DNA of 64,000 nt from Iris pallida (taxonomy: Eukaryota > Streptophyta > Magnoliopsida > Asparagales > Iridaceae). Positions 50,997 through 62,130 of this stretch are shown here, piece by piece; the first letter of the stretch is position 1, and each line of letters starts with the position of its first letter. The notes under the pieces were generated by a model. That model saw only the letters and a program-made list of their open reading frames with translations. It was not told where the DNA came from and did not search any database. The position numbers were made by a program, and so were the translations under genes. The DNA lies in contig JANAVB010005598.1 of the NCBI GenBank assembly GCA_029216955.1, forward strand, positions 62,001 to 126,000, given 5' to 3'.

Positions 50997-52460
50997 CTTC
51001 GAATGAAACGACTCATTCCAACAAATTTTCTTTCCATTATCAACAGAACCATATAGAAGGGAATCTGATTTATCTCCTTGCAAGATACCGGGTATAATGC
51101 TCTGCACATGCAACATAAATTAATGAAATGAGAATGTAATACATAGGACACTCGGCAGTTGGCATGTTATATAATGTAGTGCAGAAGCAATGGTAAAATT
51201 GTAAGAGGTTTTTCTATGCTTAAAACAACCACCACTTGCTAACGAATTAAAAATAAAAAGAGCCTAGAAAGATGAAAAAAAAAGAAGGGAAAAAAAGATG
51301 ATAGCATTATAGGCACACCAGCATTGTAATTCATAGCATCTCCTTGCATACCATCACCATGCACCCAAACACAATGCCTAGAATTAATAAGTGTTCTAAC
51401 ATGTATCACTTTCCCAGCATCCCCTACCCTACCAAACTCCCCCCAAAATGTATTTGGAATGAATGACTAAACTTCCACCATTATTATAGCCCTTTCCCTT
51501 TCCAATTGTACAAATTTAAAAGAGAAGTAATATAAAGCACCAAATTTTGGAAGACGAAGTTAATTTCTTCTACGACCCTTTAAGTTTTTAAGAATAGCCC
51601 TTCAACAATAGAAGGAAGCATTTAAAGAAAGCAGGTATTAAAGTAAAATCTTCTCTCACATAATTATTAAATCATGCAGTCTAGCTTCAATACTGCTGGT
51701 TCTATTGCATAGTGGTTCCAGTAACATACACATGCTGGCTAACAATTCAGACAAGTATGACAGCATAGACAAGGTGTTAGAAAATATCCAACCGACAAGT
51801 GTTGGTTAGCAGCTTATATTTAAAAATATCTACCGACTTAACCAGTCATACAACTAGCTTAGAGGTCCAAAAAGTTTAAGGGATACATTGTTCTTAAAAA
51901 AGGATTAATCGGTAACTACTTATCTAAGTAATCTGCCACTTAATCCGAGTACTCAGATGGTCAACCAGTTCAAAATTGCAGTGACCATGTAATTGCAATC
52001 AATCGCGAAATTAGGACCAAGCATGTAGTTGATACCGTATTATATAACATTTGAATAAATATATTAGGCGAAGAATCAGGTCACCAACAAATGTTATACA
52101 TTTGAATAAATATATAACATTTGAAGCATAAATGCAAACTGAGCACAGTTGCAACAACACTAAAAGGAGAATCATAGCAAATATCCAAATGGGGCTTGCA
52201 AGTCAAACCTGTGCCACTACTCTATGACCTCTGTAATCAATTATTGCCATTGCAAGATTGTAGAGTCCAGGAACATCAGCCTCTTGGTAAGCTTTGGTTC
52301 CTTTCCAAAGGGACGAAGGCCGAGGATTGAAGGCAACGAGTTGATCGAGTCCCCACCTTCTCGGTTCACACGACACCTGACATGGCCGAACTTTTAGGGG
52401 AATAGTAGCAAAAACCCTAAAAATTGGAATAAAGAGAGAGAGAGGGAGAGAGTTTACCAA
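50997..52460 (-). pseudogene. Captured fragment of a FRIENDLY/CLU (clustered mitochondria) gene, two exons
   Basis: The host protein, known as FRIENDLY in plants and Clu/TIF31 elsewhere, controls mitochondrial distribution. Exon 1 is open from 52460 and ends at 52209; its last ~45 codons include PSSLWKGTKAYQEADVPGLY and NLAMAIIDYRGHRVVAQ. A GT...AG intron (52208-51102, 1107 bp) follows in phase 0. Exon 2 (51101-50997, 35 codons) reads SIIPGILQGDKSDSLLYGSV and ends WNESFHSK before another GT. The frame is intact across both exons, including all splice signals. The true gene codes for well over 1000 residues, so this is a small piece. The part before 'FNPRPSS' (52330-52460) does not clearly match the family and may be intron or chimeric sequence. 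No downstream exon was recognised. Confidence 0.87.
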
Positions 52461-54945
52461 GCGGTGCGACTCATTGTCGAGCCAGAGAGGAGCCGCAGAG
52501 CTCGAGATGAGAGAGAGGGGAGGGGAAATGGTTTGCGAAATGAAAAAATTAGTGGTACAGCGATCGGAAGGAGTCGAAGTAGTGGTGCAGGTCGGCAGGA
52601 TGGTTGCTCCCGGCTCGTCGGCGTCGAAGAGGAGGCGTTTGTTGAGCAGGTCGTGGTGCGAACCCTAATTCTGAGCATGAGAGCGAAGGAAGAGGAAGAG
52701 GAGGAGGAGAGGGGAAATGGAAAGGAAAAGAACTCTTAACATTAATAAGTTTGCAAAATATTACAAGTTTGCCACCGCTCTAAAATATTAATAACGCTTT
52801 GTTTTATAAACGTTATAAAAAGCCCAAAATTAGCCCAAACCGTCATAGAAAAAAAGGTATTTTTCAACTTAATAACGCTTATGTATCAGCCGTCATTAAA
52901 ACTCTATGTCGATCGTCATTAAAAGGGTTTTTTGTTGTAGTGCATGAATTCCTGTCACACAGATTTTTCCCTCAAACACTCACACACACATGCCTACATT
53001 GTTCAGTCACTTGACACACACTCCATGAAACACACACACATGGCCTCCTACCTAAACCACTTTTCAGTCACACACACATCACCTAAACTGGAACCTAGAA
53101 CTGAAAACTAAGAATTAACCTATGTACATACATTATGTTCATTACACACACCCTGTTACACATTCCTGTCACAATACATTCCTATACACACACACACATA
53201 CATTTACATGTACACCTATCTACACTCACACACACATGTATGCTCTACATATGTATATATGGAAATGTAGTCTAGTTCCTATATAGCTACCCTACATGTA
53301 CATTATATATATAAATATCAATGTATGTAATATATATAATGTGAGATTAATATATATAGCCTAATGTGGTATGTGTAATGCAATAGATATTGCTATAGAT
53401 ATATATAATTAATGTGTATATAGATATATGGTAAATGGGTGTATGGCCTTGTGCATATGGCTCATGGCCTAGGTAGAATAGCCTAGGGCATGTGGTGTGG
53501 ATACACTTGAGTTAGTGTATCACTAGACTAGTGTGTGCTTGCTAGGCTAATTGGTTAGAGACCAAGGTTGACTTGTTAAGCCTAGGTTAGACCAATCTAT
53601 ACTAGTTAAACCTTGGTTGACCTAACTAGACTAGAGTTGACCTAGTTGACTGTTAGGGTTGACTAGAGTTGACCAAAGGTTGACTTTAGCCTAGATTGAT
53701 CCCAAACATCATGTAGATGCATTGTAGCAGTCTATTTTTATTATTTTAGACATGTAGTGACTTGTACTGTTCTATATGAGATATACACCACTCCTCGGAC
53801 AGTATATTCTCTTCAGATATTCAGGATACCATGCGAGTACATTCTCTGATCATTTCATATCTTGTTTAGGATTATATTTCCTACTTTAGATTAATTTACT
53901 TGTTGCTGACACGTTGGTAGCACGGATTAGTACTATATGGATCCCTTTATGAGATGTTATCCCTCTCGGGAGCATCAGATACTCTTGTCTCGTGTGTTTC
54001 ACTAACATCATGTATCTCATGCTTCTATTTTCATGAATCTTCATGTATCAGCTTGTGATTCCTGTACTCTCATGAATCACAGGGCCTTCACGAATCTTCA
54101 TGAATCACTCTTGAATCACCCTTTATGGGCAAAGTAGTATAGTCATGAATCTTAACGTAACTTGACTGGATCCTTGTGTATTGATTAGGATTGGGGGAGT
54201 ATAAACTGAGCATGTGAATAATTCCAAAGTAGAATAGTCATGAATCACCTCTGTAGTATAGTCATGAATCACCTTTCAGCTGTTCACATGTTCATCTTGT
54301 ACTCTGAATACTAGCACTGTCTATCTCTCTCATATATTGTAGATATTTACTTACAGTCTCTCTTTTACATTATGCTATTCTTCAGTTTCATGTATCTTAC
54401 TCTCTAGAATGATTATATTTTCTATCCTGTTATGACTTGTTGAGATGTATTATACTCGCTCCTGTCCTGACTGGACCTTTTAAAATAATACAGAGGATGT
54501 GGACGAGGCGTACTGTCCCACCTATTATGGGACTATCCTAGAGGACAGTTGTGACCTGGACCAGTAGCAGGACCCCTTAGCAGTGGACGACACTCCTTTA
54601 GACTAGGATGTCTTTTCTTTATGTTATATTTTGGATGACTGTATTATGATATTGGGATATTCTTGATTTGTGATATCATAGACACTTTGACTTCTCTGGT
54701 TGTATCTCTGTGGATCTTATTTCATTTTTATATCTATCTATCAATCTATCTTATCATACTGCCTTAGATGTGATTGAGACTGTATTCTGCTATGTCACCT
54801 CCATTCGAAGTGTATATACTGTACAGGTACCTTTATATTGTTAGATGATTGACCTAGGACAGCGTTCTACCGCCGACACTGCGGCGTAGGCTGGACGTAA
54901 CCACTTCTCGTTCCCTTAATCTAGGGTGCGGATCGTGACACACTG

Positions 54946-54999
54946 TGACATCGCACTAATTGCAAAGACGAGGACCTGCATAGGCCACCACTGAAAATG
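54946..54999 (-). mobile_element. Interior of element D/E, primer-site end
   Basis: These 54 bp are the start of the element's interior on the minus strand. They resemble the first bases of element 1's interior ('gcaggtc..tcttcgcaaat..tgcgaa'), so the two families share more than the 18-nt primer site. Confidence 0.7.
54973..54990 (-). promoter_or_regulatory. Primer-binding site, tRNA-Ile-like (element D/E)
   Basis: TGGTGGCCTATGCAGGTC on the minus strand, 9 nt from the LTR end. It is identical to the site of element 1. Confidence 0.7.
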
Positions 55000-56069
55000 T
55001 GTCACGTCCCGTGCCCACTTGATCGGATACGGGTTGTGAGTGCGTGCAGCTTACGTCGCAGAATCGATAGTAGTGAGCTTTATAGACGTCAAAAGTCATC
55101 AAATAGTCATGATATCTATCTATGCTCAATCATAGAACTAGCAGACGAGAACTCACACGATCGCAATTCACTATATCTCTTTTGTACATAATACATTTCA
55201 ATCTCATCCCGGAGAAAAATTCGGCCAATCCTCGAAATAATATACAACATGAATAAGAATAATACATTAATAATTTAAACTAATTCTAAATCCTTCGAAG
55301 AATCTCTCCATGCTAGCCTACTAACACCTGGTAGACAACCATCCAGTCAGGAAATGAGCAAAGTACATCCCCGTATAATGTCACACAATACAAAATAAAA
55401 CAGTAAAAGAAGATAGAAACTAAACAAGACAATGCAATAGAATATGAAATGAAATGCAACCTACAATACGAACAATCATGAGAAACAGACTATGAAACAA
55501 TAATAAAAATGTTAATTCCGACGTGTTTTGAAATGTCGTTTTCAACATCTGGCCGACTAAGGTTAGATTCAGACTTGGCCAGGTTCGAACATATGTGCGG
55601 TGTATATCGAACAATGATTCATACAGTATAATGGTTTAGCCACATATCTACTTAACATCTTCCCTCCCGTGGTTCAGAAATCAGAGTCATAATCAGATTC
55701 AGATCCATATCAATGATGCAGAGTCAAGTACAATAATCTCGTATTAGAGTCGTGTCTCAATATGACATATGCAATCTGACCAGACAATAAAGAAAGTTGC
55801 CTTTATTAAGTATTGGATAACATAAACACGAAGTACTTGCCTTACGTCCAATTTTTCCAATTGCTCCTTTAGTCAACCTAGAAATAATAAAAATAATAAT
55901 ATTTCTATATACCTCACAAAATTCCCATTAAAACCTTCATTAATTATCAACCCACTCCTCTCTTTCAAAACCTATCAATAGGCCAAATATTTTCATAAAA
56001 ATCCAACCAAACCACTTAAGCCCATGACCACTTTCTTTTCCTGGAAAGAAAATCCATCACCTAAATTCC

Positions 56070-56147
<78 letters not shown>

Positions 56148-57534
56148 CTTTCCAGGAAATTTCATTTTTGAAATATACTTTTGTGTGCTAGACCCAAATC
56201 CTGAGTCCACTGCTCTGGCCCGAAACCAATTTCTTTCCTCATTTTCTTTTTTTCTTTTTCTCTTCACTAGGTCGTCCCTCACACCCGGCCTAGTCCTCAG
56301 CTAACCCCTTCTTCTTTTCTATTTCCGCCATGGGCTCAACCTACTGTCTCTACTAACAGGCTCGTAGGCTGCAGCCCACACCCACATATATAACACTCTC
56401 TCGGAAAGAGAGAGAGAGCATTGCTCTCTCAAACACTAGGAACGTAGGAGAATAATGAAGAAGAAACATTAAGGAGGAAGAAGAAGAAGGAGAAAAAGAA
56501 GGAGAAAAAGAATGGAGCTTACTAACGGTCGATGGCAGGCAGCTCCGATGGCTCGTCTGTGCAGTGGCAGCGTCGAGGAGAAGGCTCGATGCGGCCGGAT
56601 ATGGCTTGGCTACTCAAGGCAGCTTAGATCCGGTCTAGGAGGGAACTCGAGGCGGTCGATCTGACCAGAGGAGGAAGCTGGCGATCGGAGGAAGGCGATA
56701 AAGAGGGAGTTAAAGTAGCGGGGTCGACGTATCGACCAACACTGACACATAAGCTACGATGGCACGGGTTCGAGGAGGCGATCGAGACGGTGACTCGAGG
56801 CGATGGATCTGCGGAGCTTCGGCAGCGTCAAGGCGGAGGACTGATAGGACTTGGTGCTCCAGCGTGATGCAACACCAGACACGACGAGCAGTCGTAACAC
56901 AGGGACAAAGCCAGGATTAGGGTTTGCTGTGGAGTCTGTACGTATCCACAGGAAATTTAGACACTATGGGATTAGGGGTGGAATGTACTGTAATGTGTCA
57001 AGATCTATCTGGACACGGGAATAGGGGTGGTATTGGTGTGTCCAAAATGTTGGACACGGAAGCTATGTACGTATGTGTAATAACTAAGAATCGAATGAAA
57101 TTGGTTGGACACGACGACATGGCAAGACACGAGTATAGTGGATTTGGATGAGTAGGAATAATTAGCACTAACAATAATTATAGGTATTTATAGACTTGGT
57201 CTCAATCCATAGGCCCAAGAATCACATGGGCTCGGAATGGCTAGAACTAGTTAGTTAAAACTAACTAAAGAACACATATTAAATTAATTAAGAGCACATG
57301 TTATAAACATATGTTTAACTAATTAATTCTAGAAAGCTCCCACCTAGGAATGACTAGCTATTTACTAAACTTGCCACTCCCTCTTCATAAATTACTAAAT
57401 CGCCATTCCCTCTCTATTAATTACCAAAAGTCCTTTTCTTCTTACTAAAATGACATTTCTCTTAGCTAATTACCAAAATTCCTTAATAAAATCTGAAAAT
57501 TAAAAATAAAGAAAATTCGGGAACATAGGTTACA
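55000..57534 (-). repeat. 5' LTR of element D/E (2.5 kb, uninterrupted)
   Basis: On its own strand it starts TGTAACCTATG at 57534 and ends GACGTGACA at 55000. It contains a (TA)n run (56083-56145), purine-rich 'gaagaagaagg' repeats (56455-56515) and a GC-richer stretch (56530-56900). It serves as reference for the interrupted copy at 36612-46476. Confidence 0.88.
56083..56145. repeat. (TA)n microsatellite
   Basis: About 31 TA units, at the position where the sister LTR carries the LINE-derived inserts. Confidence 0.95.
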
Positions 57535-59260
57535 ATTTTTCTCTCCTAGTCCAGAATAATATATCAACGATAATTATGTCCTGCTTTTATTGGGATTTCT
57601 TCTAGAATCGTGTACCCACTTTGGCCATACATTGATCAACCTAGTTTTTCTTTATGTTTATGTTTTTGATTTCCTAGGCTTTGTTAAGTTTTGGGAATTG
57701 TGTCCACATATCAAAATTTGTACTTTAAGTTATGACACGTCTTGATGCTCGATAATTGCACCCCTAGTCTAGTTTTGAATGGTCATTTGACTTAATCACA
57801 TGCATTTGGTAGTCGAGTGTGAGTATTTGTATCGCGTATCGCAAGATATATACGAGGATATTTATCGACGATGGCTCATAAATATCTTGTACATAATGCA
57901 CATTATTTTAAGTAAAAAAATTTGTGTCCACGACTGGAGAATCAAAATATAACTTGTTTGGGTAATCAACTCGTTAAAATCAAATTGGTGCATTGGAAGG
58001 TGAGAATGTTCATGCTACCGACAACCATGATTGCTTTGGGCCACATAAAGCATGGACAACTCCATGACCTACCAAGTACGTGTGCTATGACACTTATTAT
58101 ATGTTTTGTTATATGTTATATATATTGCCTATTATATTTGACCCAACATAGTGACTTTCTTGCCACTTTTCATTTTTCTTTGAAGCCATAAAATGATAGT
58201 GAGGCAGAGTAGAAATCTAACCCCGTAGATCAAAAGCATTCTATTAGTCCCCTAGCGTGACACTTTAGACATACTTGCATACATAGTATAATGAATCAAA
58301 CCTAGATTCCCACTTCGTCAAAGTCGAGAAGAATATCGTCCCTATTCAAAAAATACTTTTCCCGGTTGCCCCGTAAAGACCTAGAAAGAGGTTTCTCCCC
58401 TCCCTTAGAGGATGCCATACCCTACCTTTCTTATGTACCTACCAACTATGGTTCTACAACTTTAGACTATGGTTCATTTTGTAGGATCTACTATAGTTGT
58501 TGGGAAATCTCGTCATATTATCGAAAGAAAGCTCCTTGCTTTTTTGATCTCACCATTGGTAGTGGACATCTAGACATGCCAAAAAAAACTCTATATATGA
58601 AATATTCAAATTGACCGGGCAAACATCCAATGCATTTCGATCACATGAATACTATGAAACCAATGGAGATGGTATACTCTCTGAGACATATAGCATTCAC
58701 TTAAAACATTTCTCGAGTTGAACCAAAAAAGACAGATAGATGAAAAAGCACACTCTAGAAAGCTTCGAAACATCGCCAATGTTATGCTTTCCTCGCAAAG
58801 AATTTGGCTATGCTCTATAACTGGTTTCTCGGAGAAAGAATGTAGCCTACTTTGAAGCCTTGACCGTACCCAGGCATGATGTTTTTAACATCGGTCACAA
58901 CATGGTTTGCTAAACAACAACAACAACAAAAACCAGACGAGTACTGAATAATAAATCGAAGTGAGACAAACAAACTATTTAGAAATATCATGCCCATTCA
59001 AAGTATAGTAGGAGATTGGATTTCCAAGATACACAATGGGTAATTGCTCCTCTTCTATCCCCATAATATTTTTTTTAGTATTTGCATATCTTTAGTCACT
59101 CATATTTGGGATTTTGAAAGTGCTTACATAGGATTTTTTTTCCCTAGCGTATATTTCAATTAATGACTCTAAAACTTACAATTGGCACGTTCCAACCAAA
59201 AGTATCAATACTGGAAAGTTTTTACTAGAAATTGTTGAGATACCCAATTTCGGGGTTAGT
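57535..59260. other. Unassigned AT-rich sequence
   Basis: Short open frames only (for example 57922-58191 and 58366-58614); none resembles a known protein. No LTR ends or terminal repeats were recognised, apart from the target duplication atttt at 57535-57539. Confidence 0.4.
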
Positions 59261-59462
59261 TTTTATGAAAAACCCACTTGTAGGGTGGGTTTTATGAAAT
59301 GTCCAGAATTATATATTTTTACGTTAAATATTCCAAGATTCCCTTTAGATGCTATGTATTTACAAAATGGTCATTTTGATAATGCCGTAACTACCCCTTC
59401 GCACAAATTTGGTCATATAAATGTATTTGAATTCACAAACTTAGATTTGGATTGTGATTTTC

Positions 59463-59513
59463 GTCTTCTTCTTCTTCTTCTTCTTCTTCTTCTTCTTCTT
59501 CTTCTTCTTCTTC
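59463..59513. repeat. (TTC)n microsatellite
   Basis: Seventeen TTC/CTT units. It causes Leu-, Phe- and Lys-homopolymer frames that are not genes. Confidence 0.95.
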
Positions 59514-59814
59514 ACGAGAGATCTGAATTTCATTGCTCTTATTTCAGCAGAGATCGCAAAGATCGTTCGTAGTTCACTATACTTTTCTTCAATCGAACTT
59601 CGATTATCGCTCATCATTATCATCATCATCTTCGTGGAGAGATTTGAAGTTTTTCGACGATTAGATCAATTATGGAGAGAAGATTTTTTTCTTCTTCTCC
59701 ATAAGAGTTAGCATCGTTTTGAAAGAAGAACGAAAAACTCTTGAATCTTTATTACTGACAAATTTTTTTCTACAAAAAAAAAAGGTTTCTATCAACTGTT
59801 CTCCTTATTTAAAC

Positions 59815-60505
59815 ATGGAGAATGGCCATTCCCCGTGATTTTAACACGGAGAATGACCATTTTCTTGTATTTTAACACGAGAAATGATCATTCTCCGTGA
59901 TTTTAACAGCGGAGAATGGTCATTCTCCGTAATTTTAACACGAAGAATGACCATTCTCCTACATTTTAACACGAAAAGTGGTCATTCTTCGTCATTTTAA
60001 CACATAGAATGATAATTCTTCGTGATTTTAACATAGCGAATGATCATTCTCCATGTTAAAATGACGAAGAATTGTCATTCTCCGTGATTTTAACAACGGA
60101 GAATGGTCATTATTCTTCGTGTTAAAATCACGAAAAATGACCATTCTCCTGTATTTTAACACGAAAAGTGGGCATTCTCCGTCATTTTAACACGGAGAAT
60201 GGCAATTATCCGTCAATTTAACACGAAAAATGGCCATTCTCCGTGTTAAAATGATGGAGAATGGCCACTCTCCGTCATTTTAATCACGGAGAATGACAAT
60301 TCTCCGTTAATTTAACACGGAGAATTGCCCATTTTCCGTCATTTTAATCATGGAGAATGACAATTCTCCGTCAATTTAACACGGAGAATGGCAATTCTCC
60401 GTGATATTAACACGGAGAATTGATAGTACCTCGGAGAATGGTCATTCTCCTACATTTTAACACAGGAAATGACTATTCTCCCACATTTTAACACGGAAAA
60501 TGACC
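59815..60505. repeat. Array of short palindromes ('ggagaatgnccattctcc')
   Basis: Roughly twenty units of 30-40 bp alternate 'attttaacac' with 'ggagaatg' and 'cattctcc' halves. Each unit is close to self-complementary, and neighbouring units can also pair with one another. Units differ by a few bases. Transcribed, it would give a long structured RNA. Confidence 0.85.
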
Positions 60506-60941
60506 AGTTGAAACTTTGGAGGGCCATAACTTTTGACTGGGATGTCGAAATGAGATCCGGTTTGTCGCAAAATGAGCGTATTTTCGAGGATCCTGAGATA
60601 TACCACTTCATTGTTTGTCGGCCTTCAAAAATTTTAGAATCGCAAAAAAAGATGTCTGGACCTCCATTTTAACAGGTTTACCGTTTGTCGGTCTTTCCGA
60701 AATTTTTCGACGAGTTTTTGAAGTAAGGTTCGAAGATTTTGGAGGAGAAAACGTATATTCGAAAGTGAGCAACATATGGAAGAAGAGAAAGAATCGAAAC
60801 GTTTTTTTTTTGAAGAGTAGGTTTCGTGGGTGTTTTCAATAAATTAGAAAGGAAAAGTTGTCATTCCGAACCCTTTTATATATTTTTCGCTAATTCTGGA
60901 CACGCGCTAAAATATTATTTTGCGGTGGATTTTTCATAAAA

Positions 60942-62130
60942 CTTTTACGGTTTTTAGGCATTTCATAAATTTTACCAAGTTTTTATCCTGAACTATTATA
61001 GTAACAATTAAGATATGCAAATAAAAAAACAAAAAAAATTATCCCGATTATTTAGTAGCGTGGATAATAGTTGGAAGAGGAAATAATTAATTTTTCATGA
61101 TTGTTTCTAATGGCATTAAAAATATTTATGTTAAAGAACCTGCTAAAGAAGTGTTGGGTTTATACAAATAGAATAAACAATTTAGGCTTAGCCATCTTTT
61201 AAAACGCACCGCTAAAGAACAAAGTTCTGTCCACTTCACTTTTGCAGAAAGGTTAGAGTCAAAGTCTTCTACCTCTGGTGCTAATATTTAGGAAGGGAGA
61301 AAATTGGGGTAGTAAAAAGTTGAGGAAAAAAAAAGAAGGGAGTAAAAAAATAATAATCAAAAGCGACCATATTTGGAAAGGGGACGGAAAAAAGAGAAAA
61401 TTTTGAGGAAAAAAGTTATGTGGGCCTCCCTAAATTTTTTTTCTTCAAAAGTAGGGAAAAAATTGGAGAGGAGGGAATTTTGGACAAATTTATCCAACTA
61501 ACATTAAAAAATGTAAATATAATTACAATTTGAGAAAATCAAGGGCGAAATAGTAATTATAACTTTATTAACAAATAAACAAAATAGTATTTTTAAACTT
61601 TTTCTTTTCCTACTTGTTGGTCATCCAAACAAGAAAATTGAAAATTTTATTTTGCCTTCATTTTACTCCGTTTCATTTTTCTTGCTCTCATTTTCTTTTC
61701 TTTCTGCTCTCCAAAAGGTAGTCAAATACACCACTAGTGACTAGCAGGCGGAGACCTAAACTATCCTAAATGGATGTATTCGATTATATGAGAAAGCAGA
61801 TTATTTCTCTCAATTAATGGTGGAAGTTAAAAAAGCATAATCCGTATTCTAGTTGTGCATTTATATCCACCTTCGTTGAACAAATTTCCTAATCATATCT
61901 ATACTACTATATAATGCCAAAAGTTGGGCTTCACCATAAAAATTTTATTTCCAAAAATATCCTTACTTATATTCACTAATTAAAAAAATTACTTAAAGTT
62001 AATAGGGATAACTAACTAATTACAAGAGGTGTCTTTTGATCTTTTTAAATAGTCTTACATGCATGTATAAAATAAAATAATAATAGTAGTATAATAATAT
62101 GTTTTGAATAATTAATGTGGATGACTTTTA
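60942..62130. other. AT-rich intergenic sequence
   Basis: No open frame of interest. Several A-runs occur (61320-61380). It ends in TTA (62128-62130), the target duplication of the following MITE. Confidence 0.5.

Larger units (their letters stand above)
48840..52942. mobile_element. Non-autonomous CACTA (En/Spm) transposon, Pack-CACTA
   Basis: Inverted termini of 28 bp or more (CACTACAACAAAAAACCC at the left, its complement at the right) and a 3-bp target duplication cat (48837-48839, 52943-52945). Subterminal words 'accgtcat' and 'ataacgct' recur on both sides, as expected for transposase binding sites. No transposase or TNP frame is visible in its 4.1 kb. Instead it carries plant gene exons on the minus strand (50997-52460). 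It must depend on a transposase from elsewhere. Confidence 0.93.
46877..54940 (+). mobile_element. Solo LTR (~4.0 kb without the CACTA element), family F/G
   Basis: TGTCACTACCAC...GGATCGTGACA flanked by cactg on both sides (46872-46876, 54941-54945). It is related to the solo LTR 21458-35976 at its start and end. The CACTA transposon 48840-52942 is inserted in it. U3 has 'accatggcagccac' near 47210 and 'cctataagta' near 47242 as a possible TATA region. 48560-48840 and 52950-53230 are CA-rich ('cacacacacac'), a low-complexity tract split by the transposon. 53450-53700 repeats 'ggttgacc'-type words. Confidence 0.88.
36612..57534 (-). mobile_element. Minus-strand large-LTR element D/E with five nested insertions
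   Basis: Two related LTRs (36612-46476 with insertions; 55000-57534) face the same way and enclose an interior. The outer flanks gtttt/atttt are a plausible 5-bp target duplication with one change. Without the nested pieces the interior is only about 450 bp (46477-46876 plus 54946-54999), with a primer-binding site at one end and the purine tract at the other. The element can code for nothing. Confidence 0.8.
59261..60941. mobile_element. Inverted-repeat element with a palindrome array, possibly MULE-like
   Basis: The outermost 51 bp at each side are imperfect inverted repeats: TTTTATGAAAAACCCAC...GTCCAGAATTA at 59261-59311 and its counterpart at 60891-60941, equal in length and best conserved at both ends. 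Weaker inverted similarity continues outward for about 35 bp, so the true terminus may lie further out. Inside are a (TTC)n run, a palindrome array and no protein-coding frame. Long terminal repeats without coding suggest a non-autonomous Mutator-like element, but no target duplication was identified. Confidence 0.5.

Noticed and set aside
21458..54940. Solo LTRs F and G as the two LTRs of one large element
   Set aside because: Each has its own 5-bp target duplication and the sequence between them contains separately inserted elements, so they are independent solo LTRs.
59441..59711. Frames with poly-Leu, poly-Lys or poly-Phe
   Set aside because: Produced by the (TTC)n microsatellite.
59815..60505. 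Palindrome array as a CRISPR array
   Set aside because: Units are self-complementary and abut without unique spacers, the repeats are degenerate, and the genome is clearly plant.
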